This document shows, piece after piece, positions 27,101 to 39,100 of a stretch of DNA of 64,000 nucleotides; positions within the stretch are counted from its first letter, which is position 1, and each line of letters begins with the position of its first letter. The notes under the pieces were generated by a model, which did not search any database, was not told the DNA's origin, and worked only from the letters and a program-made list of their open reading frames with translations. This stretch comes from Amyelois transitella. Taxonomy: Eukaryota; Arthropoda; Insecta; Lepidoptera; Pyralidae. A program made the translations under genes and the position numbers. Where the stretch lies: the NCBI RefSeq assembly GCF_032362555.1, contig NC_083529.1, positions 2,356,001 through 2,420,000 of the forward strand, written 5' to 3'.

Positions 27101-30100
27101 CCTTCCTTTAGGTCTACGTATTATTTAAGCTTACCTTTCTATTCTCAGCAGCAGCCTTATCCAGCTTCTCTTGCAGCTTGTCTATCTCCGAATGAGCTGC
27201 ATCAAGCGACGCTTGCAGCTTATCCTGCTGGAGTTGTGCCTTGCCGAGTGTAGCTTGAGTTCTTTCCAGCTCTTCTCTAGCTTTGTCTAGCTCTGCTACA
27301 GCTTTGTCGCGTTCTGAATGGAGACGGCTAATCGATGATTGTATCCTGGACAAGTAAAATTTGAGTATAACACAAGTAAAAAGAAAATTACTTAAAGAAT
27401 CATTTTTAGACCATTGATTTTTAGGAGATTTTATTTTAATGCTCACGCCGACTATGGTACTCCGGAGTTAATCGCTCTCTAATCATGTAATTTTTCAATT
27501 TATTCAGTTTCATTCATATAACTTTATTTTTTTTACAAATAGGTATGATTCTATGTTTTTAAACGTCATCATTGTATACGATATTACGTAAACGTTGTAT
27601 TAACCAATCATTATTTATAGCTGGGCCAAAAGTCAGAGGAGCTTTGTAAAAAAAAATAATGCTACATACCTATCATACTCTTCCTTTAGGCTGTCCTGTT
27701 CAGTTTGTGCATTTTCAAGCTTGGCTTTCAGTCGATAGACCTCTCCCTGTGACTTTTCAAGTTTGTCTTGAAGGGCGCTGTTCTCTGCATGAGCCCTTTC
27801 TGCATCAGCCTGGGTAACCCTTAACTCTGCCTGAGCTCTTCTCAATTCAGCAGCTGACTTATCTGCCTTTTCCTGAACTCGGTCTAACTCTTGAGACGTA
27901 GTCAAAGTACTCCTACCGAACGTAGTCTGGGATCTTTCTAGTTCATGTTTCAACCTTTCATTTTCTAGCTCAAGTCTAGCTAAACGTTGTTTCGCTGCCT
28001 CCCAATCGGCACCAGATCGTCCCACCTCACTTGCTGCTTTGTCTAACTCTGCTTTAGACTTTCCTAGCTCTGACTGTGAGCTTTCTAATTTAGCTTCGAG
28101 TCTGTCTTTCTCAGCTTGTGCTCTTTCAAGTCTAGCGCCCAGTTTTTCCACTTCACTCTCAAGTGCGTGTAATTTCATTTTGTATTCAGCTATTTCTCTT
28201 TCATGAAGCTCTCTCTCTTCGTTCTTCTCATGTTCAGCTCTGTCTCTTTGCTCTCTCAACTGTTGGATTTGCTTTTCCTTATCACCGATTACTTCTTCTA
28301 GAGAGGAAAGTGCGCCTTCAGAGGAACAATGATGGGCCTGCATTGCATTTAATCTTGCTCTGGCCATATCAACTTGATTATCTTTTTCTTTCAACAGGTC
28401 TTCGAGATTTTCGATCTGTAATCGACGAATAATTTCAGCATCTCTTATTAACTACATTTTCAAGAAAATAATATATCAAATAAAATTATCAATAAAATAA
28501 TAATATAACAAATGATATAAAGTAAAAAAGTAATCAACAGTAAAATAAATGAACATACCTTGAAATAAAAGACAGAAACAAGCACAAAACTCGACGAACA
28601 AAGGATAATATAAATGAATCTGGCTTAGCGAACTACAGCGGCAATGACTGGCCAAACTAATTAGTTACGGGTACACTATAAGGAAACTTAGTTCGTTATC
28701 GTGACTTCGCTGGTCTAATTAATCAGCGAAACATTTCGACCTTTATCGGGAATATTGTAACGTGGATTCAACGAATTATTAACTCTCGAAACTGAAAATT
28801 TTACAAAATATATATTAATAGATCCTTATATGATATTTTAATAATTAAATACGAGTAGATTTAACTTTTTAACTTTCACGCGCTTGCCAATTTTATTTTC
28901 TAGTTCTTAGTCTTACTATTATTTAAACTTCTTTACATTTGATAGCAACAACGGAACACTTATTGCTTATCTGTTAGTCAACTTTTCAAACAGAAAATCG
29001 TTTATTAGGTTAATTAAATCGTTAATTAAATCCTACGTTAATTAAATCGTTTTTCAAATTTGAAAACTACTACAAGATTATTCTCACAATTTTATCTCAG
29101 TTACTCTGACCCTTAAAAATATAGCTTTAGTTTGGACAAGACTTATACATATACATCTAATGTATTATGCTCTGTGTTCGTTTGATGTTCAATGCCTGGA
29201 CATCATGACACAGTTTCCATTCCCCATTGATATACGATTGAGTGGTCAATTATTACTAGTCAGTGATCCCGCGATTTGTATTAATTTTAATCGGCCATAA
29301 GCTAATTTAACTTCAGGAAATTTTAATGGGTGTATAGCTCTTTATAAGCTAGAAATGAAATGGAACTGTTATTTTAATTTTTTGATTTCAGTTTGGGTAT
29401 TTTTTTGCAAATATTAATTTGTGTCTTTTTCTTTTCTTGATAAAGTTTTTTTGTTTAAAGCCAGTAATAAATATAAAAACAAAACAAACAAACAAACAAA
29501 AATAATAATCCCAAACAATAAAAAATAAATAACTACATTTATTTATATTTACAAATGTAAAGTAAATATGACATTACAAAAGAAAACACATTGTATAATA
29601 AAGGAAAGATAAAAATAAATCTTACAAGAAAATTATTCAGTACTTCATAAAGCTAGTCACGAATAATTATCACAGTCATAGGGTAATCAACTGACCCACT
29701 CTTAATTAATTTAACAAAGTCAATGACCTCACTGTTGGGCAAAGTAAGACTCATTGCGTATTTTTTACAATACATACATAGCTTTACACTTTTAGATATT
29801 ATAAATGTTAATTAAATTACAAAAATGTCATCTTTAATTGGCTACCGCTATTTCTCATTTTCATTTTTATTTTAATCTGTCTTTAATGGATAGAGTAAAC
29901 ATTAATCGTAGCGACATCTTTTACTTATTACTATGAACTGTTTTACCGACTAATTTATCAATGGCGCTAGTCTTCTTAGTAAGTAATAATACACTGGTCT
30001 TCTTTCCCCATAGACCCTCTTACCTAACCTAACCTTATATAAAAATTGACTTTTCGACATTCTCTTTGCTACTGAAATTTTTTAGCGGTTATAATTGACC

Positions 30101-33100
30101 TTTTTTCTTTTTGTCATTCAGCAACTTACCTATGTTTTTATCTGTAAGTTTTTAAGTAGTTTAATTAAATTTTTTGAAATCTTCAAAAAAGGAAAAGAAA
30201 TACTTTCTTTAATATATTCTTCCTTATAAAATATATTTCGTCTTGCATATAGATTTTTACGTTATTTATTTCAGAACGGGCTCTCAGCTAGCCCGTTCTA
30301 TTTTTTATTTATTTTCTAGTATTAAAGATCCATCATAGGCTAGGACAAGATCAACTGTACTGCTCTTTACCTCTCTTAAACTTATTTTCTATTCTCTTTA
30401 CTAAGTTCTATTAATTTTTTTTCTTCATCGCCACACACACATCACACTTAAATATAATTATACTTATCTCAATAATAATTTATCATGGAATGATATCTTT
30501 GTTCAGCTAGCCTATGGTATAAAGCAAGCACTACCATTTTCTTTCCTTCTCCCTTTATTATTCTCTTTGCCACTATTTATTTTTTTACACCACTACAATA
30601 TCTTACTTACCTTTCTTTGTAGTACATTGATTTTCCTGTCCTTAGTCTTAAAATGGTTTTTAGCTCAGCTAGCATATAGTCTAGAGCAAGTCTCTAAATT
30701 TTTACTACCCTTATTTCTTTTTATTTACACCACCACAATATCTTATATCTTACCTTTCTTTGTAGTACATTGATTTTTCTATCCTTGATTTCGGAATGGT
30801 CTCTCAACTCAGCCAACTCGTGCGCAGCTGCCAAGGCGGCCGCGGTCTTCTTCTCTACAAGCCTACTTTTCTCATCTAAACGGGCTTTTAGTTCCTCAAC
30901 CTGGTGAACAAACTGAAGTTAGTTTTCGTTATTATTTGCTTTTTTAATTTTACTACTGTCTAGGGTTGGTGTCATGTTTTCATTTAGAATTTTAATGTGT
31001 ACTTCAAAAATAAGAATATTTTTCAAGGTTATGATTGGGAAGCTCATTTATATGTAATCATTATGATTTTGTATTACGATCAAGTTATGTATTATCAGAA
31101 AAAAATAAATGGAATTAAGTCCAACTGTTATACATTTTACGTGCAAAAAATAATATATACCTAATGCAAACAATTTAAAATAATTTTAACAATTTCAAAT
31201 ATTTTCTTTAGTATTTTTCTTCTAAATTTCACATTGAAAACATGAAACTGAAGCAATATAAATCCACATTATTTAACATTCAATTCAGCCTTGCATTTGT
31301 ACAACTATTGACACAAAAAATTAGTAAAAGCAAAGAATTATTTCAAACTAATAATGTGAATCTATCTACAGGCATTATATAATATTAAATCTAGATTTTA
31401 TTAAATCATTAATTTGTCTGGTTTAGTATTTTACCAGAACATTGAGCCTAGAAATTGAACTCAAGTGGGGAAAATTAAGAGACTTCAAACAGAAGCGTCT
31501 ATATTCCTAAACAATCATTCCTCTAACAATCTAATTCAACCTCCGAAGGTTGCGGTGGCAGCTTACCAAGTGAGCTGAATGTTTAGATGTCAACTAGAAA
31601 ATAAAACCAATCATTCAGTTTCAATTAATTTTGTGGCTAGAAAACTAAGAAATTTGTTTGGTTAATCCTAATACAATAATATTTAAAGATCTTTCTTTTG
31701 TATCCAAATTTTAATTGCTTTTTTGCTTATTTCAAAAGATAATAATTCAAGTATGTATAGTTGATGTTTCAGCTATATGTCGATATATTATGTACTAAAA
31801 AAAAACTACTAAATAACGACCTATCAAGCGTAAAATTTCGAGTTGTGATTCATCTTAGCTTAACTATATTAAATAGTGGGGATAAATCTAACATCGATTT
31901 TGTGTACTGTGTTGTCTTAAGCTATAACTTTTATAATAAAATGTAACTCACATCTGTCTGCAGCATGCTGTAGTGTTCCTCCTTCGCGCAGAGTGACTCC
32001 TTCAGGACAGCTATGTGCCTCTGGTAGTCTTGATGCTGCTCCTCCAGGGCTTTCATCTTCGCAGCCATCGCCAGGATCTCCTGGTCCCGACGCTGAATCT
32101 CCAACCGGAACTCGTCCAACTGAACATGATTCCACCATCCATCCCAAAGTCGGTATAGAATTAGATCAATCCAAACATTACAACAGTACTCCCAACAGTA
32201 TAGAAACTATCTACTTAGGCAAAAGTGATGGCGAAAATGATATAGATGTTAAAAATTTAATCTACATTAGTAATGATCTTCAGAGTGATGTTAGTACCGA
32301 TATGAAAGCGCATAACTTACGTATGTATAAAATGGTTTACATAAGAAATGTCCCAGCACCTTCGTCAGTTGCAGTGCCATGGAAGACATTTCGATATTTT
32401 CCTCACGCTCATTTATTCCGCATGCATTACAATTTATACGAGATTCGTTTACGTCTTAAATGTTAATAGTACCGAATGAACCAATTCGACAATAACAATG
32501 GACACTTATTGCTGGAAAACTTTCTATACTAATACTAAATATATGGTAAGACTGAGGTCATGAGCGACGGTAGAAAGTTTTCCAGACTCGATATCTAAGA
32601 ATACCAAAAGTTGGACAGAAACATCATCGATGCACGGGCGCCTATGTTGTGATACATTTACTATCGTTACTGTGAGAAGACGGATGAGACATGAGTCTAC
32701 ATGAATTGGGTCGTGATGAGCTAACTATATGACGGGTGGCGGACCAAGCTCAACGGAATGACTTGAACACACCGAAAGCACAACATGATCAAAATCATAA
32801 AACTTGAAGGATTCAAGAAACGTACTCGAAGGTTTCATTCGATGCATACGACCTCAACAGTCTTTTTTTCTTAAACAGTCTATCAATAATTTATCAATTT
32901 TGGTGTCAACGTAATCAATCTCACATGTTTCATCTAACCATAAAATTACATCTAACTTCTAAGGCCCTATTTAACAAAAATATTTCAATCGACATCTTTC
33001 AAGAATATAATTCCTCTTATTGTAATAAAAATAGCTTTAACAACGAACATCATTACATAAAAATATTACGAGTCAACATTCGGCGACGACTTCGGCTAAG

Positions 33101-36100
33101 GTCGGACTTAAAGCGAGAAATTGACACGGTAACTCGTAGACGGAGTCACAGAGTGGTGGCACTATAGTAGGGCGAGAGCCTCGGGTAGGAGGCGCGCAGC
33201 GCGGGGCGGGCGGCGCGCGCGGGCGGCGCGCTCGTGCGCCCGTCCTTCATCACGCGCACGTCGTTCAGCAGAAAACTTACTTGTCTCTTGAAGGGAGGTT
33301 CGGCTTTATCGAAAAGCGAGGTGTGGGAGGGCGCGAGCGAGGGCGGCGGCGGCGACACGAGCGCAGCCAGCTCGCCTTCGAGCAACGCGACCTGCCGCTC
33401 CAGCGTGGCGATGCGCGCTTCCTTAGTCTCCAGCACGGCCGTGAGCGTGGCGCCCGCGCTGCCCCCGGGCAGCCCGGCCGCGGCCAGCGCGCGCTCCAGC
33501 TGCGTCTGCAGCGCCCGCAGCGTGTCCGCCGTCGCCTTGAGCTCCTGCCAGTCACGAAGACGGTCAGCCGCCGCCGCCGCCCGCCGCCGCCGACGGCGGC
33601 ACGCAACATACAACCTACCTACAACAGGCGACGCGTCTCGTCCGCGCCTCGCCGGGGCTGCTTCTGGAGACCGCCTCCCGCCAATTTACCCGCTGCTCGT
33701 TGAGGTTACGAGCGGTTCGGCCATCGAGACTTCAGGGTTAAATAATTTAAACGCCATCTCTTGAAAAGACTGCTTTGTTAGCTTATAAATAATGAATATG
33801 ATCGAGTGGATTCAGTTTTAATACTGATCAGCCACTGAGGCTATTGAACTTATATTTCTCGTTGACAAATCAACGCTTTAGTTAAATTAGCTTCATAATT
33901 GATTTGGAATCGAGACATGAATGAATTTATTACACACCCTGAGTCGATCTCGAGTAACGAGATCGATTTGGCCACGCTGTGGTAACTCCGCGGTAAATTG
34001 TTGGGACGCGGGCTCCAGATGTACGCGTCCTATCAGCGATTTTTGAAAATATGACATTGAAAGTGACGAGAGATCGTCGTGACGACGCAGCCCCAGTTGA
34101 AGGCGGTAAAAAGAAAAATTTTGCATCTAAAATGATTGCTCAACTTAATGTCCAATAACAAAATTACGAGACGGTCTTCTCTAAGGTTGTGACGGGGCAT
34201 GATGAGCGACTAAACATGCAATGTCGTGATCTTTGTGTCGTGTCGTCAAATTTTGGTGTCTGGCCGAATCTGATACGATTATTAAATTTTGAGTCGAATT
34301 TCGTTTGTCTCGTTTTATAAGTAAAGGGAAATAAGAAAATAGAGAAGTGCTTTGGGGAGACAAGCTTGACAGTGTAAAAGAGGCTTTAGACCGTGAAGTG
34401 AAAGCAAGATTTGGAACAGTTGTGAAGGCAACGAGTGTTGATCAACACGTAAGGCATCGCGACACTCACATTCGGCTTAATTCAAATGAATGAAATGAAA
34501 ATATCAAGATCAGCTCTAACAGAAACAGTGACGATGATGAAGGTATCACAAAATAAAACGCCCATGTGTTTTATAGCTAGTAATATAAGGAAGCAAAGTG
34601 ACGTGCATCTACCACGACTACATGTGAAGGAGACTTAACAGACTATACATATAACAAAGATTCCAATTTTGTAAAATTAAATGTAACAAAGTAGAGTTCA
34701 TGAAGGAAGTTAGCTTTTAGAGATGTGTTTGTTATATTTGTAAGGTGGTTGGCAGTTTGATTGAAATCTTTGTGTGTAAACACAAACATGCGAGATCACT
34801 TTATTATTTCATCGTACAATTATTTCGATAATTACCTGTTTTTGTGCCATCGCCTGCATTTGTTGGAACATTTGCCTTTCTTCTTCTTTGCCTGAAAATT
34901 TATCTAGATTTAACATCTGATTTTAAATGATTCTTTAATTTTAAGTCTAGATTTTTAAAATGTAGTGTTTCACGTAAACCTGTAGTGTCTTGTCTGTATC
35001 TTGTGTGTTCTATCTGTATATCTCTGCCTTACCCTCCAGGAAAGAGTCGTGAATTTATGTATGTACATGTCATATTACTATTGTTTATCAAAAACATACC
35101 CATTCCCTTATTTTGCAGCATTTCCAGTAACTTTTTGATGCTTTCGTCCCTCGCTTGTAACGTCTGCTTTTGCGTCTCTATTCGCAGTTCTAGTTCCTGA
35201 TAAAAGAGAAACGATGCATTTACAAAGTAATCCTTCGATCATTTTGTCAAAATATGTTTTTTAATGTTTAATAGAATCATCATCATCATCTAGTATGCTC
35301 CCGGTATTAACATTGGCGGTATTGTCTTCAGAGATCCGGGATCCATTATAACCTACCTAAGTTATTTCACGATGTTACTGGGTTCTACCTAGACCGACTG
35401 TCGTCTGACCTTCGCAACCTAAAGGTTAAACCATAACTGACGTAGAATACTAAATGTTTAATAATAATATACAATGGTTAGTTACTTGCCAACAAGGCTC
35501 TGGCGAGTCTGAAACTGTTCTTTGGCGGTCATTTTGCTTACAACCAGTTAGATGGCATATTTTTGTAGGAAGGCAGGACTTCGAACCATTCACGGACACA
35601 ATTAACTTCTATTTCTCCGTCAACAAATCATTCAGAGATGAAAATTTATGTCGCTCAATTTCTTGATGAAATAAAAATTATATTCTTGAAGCTTTCAAGG
35701 CAACCGCCGGAGAGGGTTTTGCAGATTCATCAATAGTCATCATTTCGTGTTTCTCGCTCACCTTTATGGTATCCCTCAATATCGCTATCTCCCTCTGCAG
35801 GTGTTCGTTTTCAGCAAACAGCTGTTCCATTTGCTGCTGGAGCTCTGGCGCTGGTTGTCGTAAGCGCAGTCTTAGTTCCTCTTCCAGCTGTCGGACGAGC
35901 ATTGCTTGTTTCTGTGGGCAAATATTTCATCGTTACTTTATTGTATTTATATAGTATTAATATACGAAAAACATCACAACTTTTTTTTTAATTTTTTTTT
36001 CTGTATCTAGAACATCATCTTCATTATTGTGTGAATATCCATGTAATAAATTGTTTTCTGAAATAGAGTTTTTTGAATAGTGTAAGAGCGTCGGTGGTGG

Positions 36101-39100
36101 AATCGGTAAGGTTTAAATGCCTGATGCGCAGAAAGGCACAGGTTCGAATCCCACCTCGGTAATGTTCCAATAGCTCTTACGGTGAGGGAAAAGAATACCT
36201 TTCCATTGCAATTATTCAAGCTTTCTGATGAAATTATACTATTTTAAACAAACTCTTATCTATCCGAGAAATTGTTGATGAAATGCTATTGAAAAGGTAG
36301 CCAGTTTGTTTTAGCTGAATTTGGTAACGTAACATAATTATTAATTATTTTTTTCATTTTGGGGTCAACTAAAAATTTCACACTATCATGCTTACAGCAT
36401 ACAATACTGAAGTACATACAAAATTAACACCGTTAACCACAGTTTGTTGAGATCGTACACCATCACGTTACATTTTAATTTTGGTTAAATTAGAATTCAA
36501 AAATATTTTATTTAACTCCACAAGTTACACAATAGATAACACATTAATTGTAAAAAAGAGAAAACAATTACAAAAACTTGTTGAAGTCCTGGAGACTCAA
36601 ACTAGGTCTTAGAAGGGAGGGATACAGACGTTATGAATGAATGAACTAGATACGTTACGTGCCTGAAATGCGTTGGCCCTTAGTGCCCTCAGGCCAAAGG
36701 TTTCCTATGAAGTAGAGTGAAGTTTATTTGATTATGAATTTGACTACCGCTCAGGGCGATACTAAGTTCAAAGGGTACTCGTACTCGTATATTTCTATTC
36801 AAGAGGCCAAAGCTGTACTTTTTGAGTTGGGTACAATTTCAGATGTCATTTTTGATTAGAGCTAATATAATTGTATTCAGCAGTGAGCGAGAAAAACTGT
36901 GTATCATAGCTTTAGTTAAACAACATGTTGGTCTATTAGCGAAGAGAAAGAATAGTAAAGAAAGAAAGAAAGAATGTATATTTGATACATAATAATATGT
37001 GGCGACATCTCTACGCCACTCGTCAACAACATCGTTGGAGCCGCGGTTCCCCAGGCATAACACCTAGCCTGGCGGAAGATCTTCCCTTTGGTGGCGGTCG
37101 AGCCGAATCATCGCTCCCGCTACATTGGTGACCCCGACGTGATTGGAAGCAACCTTCTCCATCATCTTCCACTCCAATCCTCAGCATCACTCCTCACTCT
37201 GCAAGCAGTCTCACAGCAAGCCAGCAACTGGGTATCGCAGCAGGTCCATCGCAGCCGACTCACCGAGCTTCCTGGTCCTGTCTCCACCCGCACTCACTCT
37301 CATCGACTTCAGCGACCGACGCATCTACCGCAGCCCACGCCTGGATCTCTTCGACGGCCGCTCTTCTCTCCAGCGTGGCAGCTCTTCACGATATCTACCG
37401 GCGCCAACAATTCGACTTCGCTCTCTACTGTCTCGACTCACCGCAGACTACGAGCAACGCAACGGCTCACTCCTGACTCACTAGGACTTCGAGCAACTTC
37501 CGACTCACTGGAAGACAACTGGCACTTGCAAGCTACTGAAGCACAGATTGCACAGCAAGATCAAGACTTCAGACCTCCGGTCTTGGGGGGGAGTACTGTG
37601 GCGACATCTCTACGCCACTCGCCACAAACATCAAATCAAACAACTACTGTCAATCATCGCGAAGAAAATGACGCGCTCAACCAATAGCAGCGAAGAATCT
37701 AAGACGCGATTTCAGAGATTTCACGGATTGGAGCTATATATACAACCTCCGACTCAATATCGTTGGAGCCGCGGTTCCCCAGGCATAACACCTAGCCTGG
37801 CGGAAGATCTTCCCTTTGGTGGCGGTCGAGCCGAATCATCGCTCCCGCTACAAATATATCAAGAATAGTAACAATTATGGTACCAAAATGCCAATTGTAA
37901 AGACGCAATATGCGTAAAACGTCATAGCCTCTGCCTATCCCAACAAGAGAGAAGCGTGATGGTTTGCATGTAAAATAAAACATTAAAAAAATCTCAATCG
38001 TGCGAAGTTGAGCCCAATTTTATGTTCCTCGTAAAACGTGGTCATTCGGGAATCGACAGGAGCCGTAAAAAGTGTTTTATATGTTACAACAAACTCGTTA
38101 CTAAGGTTTTGTCTGCGTATTTTGCACTCATAAACCTTTGTATATCTATACCAATATTATCTATACTTCTATACTTATATTATAAAGCTGAAGAGTTTGT
38201 ATGTTTAAACGCGCTAATCTCAGGAACTACTGGTTCGAATTGAAAAAATATTTTTGTGTTGAATAGACCATTTGTCGAGGAAGGCTTTAGGCTATATAAC
38301 ATCATGCTGCAACTATTAGGAGTGAAGAAATATTGGAAAATGTGAGAAAAACGGGAATTATTCATCCTTGAGGGCTTCAATGATGCCCAAAATAACTACT
38401 CCACGCGGACGAAGTCGCGGGCACAGCTAGTAACTACATAAAAATAGACTAAATCCTTTTTATTACTATCCAATAATAGGATGGAAATTATTAATAATTT
38501 AAAATTAAGCCACGTTATAAGTTAATGAGCGGATAATTTTAAAATTAACCTAGTTTCATAACATTGATTATTTAATTCTTTTTTCATCGACTTATTCTTC
38601 AATATTTTTCTATTTCATGTTATTTTCAAGACTGTTGGCTCTGCTTACCTTATAGTAGTAATATCTCATAGTAATTAAATTAGATCTAGTATATTAACTA
38701 CCATTAACATTTCTCTCCTTTGATATGTCATCAAAACGTAAAAACTTCGAATCTCCTCGTAAAGAACCATATAAACGTCGAAGTCTTAATCCCGCGTAAC
38801 ATAACAGAATTATTAAGTGTAAGTACATAAATATGCATACACATAATAAAAGAGGCTAATGTATTATAAACGACGTAACTGCTTAGTAAGGGTATCTCGC
38901 ACAAGTAATATTCGATGTACCGTGACGGTGCCGTGTGGTTCCCGGCACCATTAGAAAAAGAATAGGACCACTCCATCTCTTTCCCACGGATGTCGTAAAA
39001 GGCGACTAAGGGATAGGCTTATAAACTTGGGATTCTTCTTTTAGGCGATGGGCTAGTAACCTGTCACTATTTGAATCTCAATTCTATCACTAAGCCAAAC

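Larger units (their letters stand above)
36998..37852 (+). mobile_element. Miniature LTR retrotransposon (TRIM-like) with tRNA-Trp primer site
   Basis: 855 bp element flanked by AATA on both sides (36994-36997 and 37853-37856), a 4-bp target duplication. It has a 5' LTR (36998-37124), a primer binding site at once after it, about 450 bp of internal sequence, a G-rich polypurine tract and a 3' LTR (37597-37852). Both LTRs start TGTGG and end CTACA. No gag or pol is present. A 199-codon plus-strand frame through the interior shows Ser/Thr/Gln/Leu-rich low-complexity sequence and no retroelement domain. It must have been mobilised by another element. It lies in the large brp intron, antisense to brp. 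Confidence 0.85.

Noticed and set aside
30600..30700. Possible mutually exclusive brp exon
   Set aside because: On careful reading one base is missing relative to the functional exon, the frame hits TGA and no pyrimidine-rich acceptor precedes it; reclassified as a decayed copy.
33234..33764. Long plus-strand frames over 33.2-33.8 kb
   Set aside because: Shadows of the GC-rich brp cassette exon on the other strand.
37088..37687. 199-codon plus-strand frame
   Set aside because: Lies across the 5' LTR, primer site and interior of the TRIM-like element; Ser/Thr/Gln low complexity with no retroelement domain. Treated as incidental.
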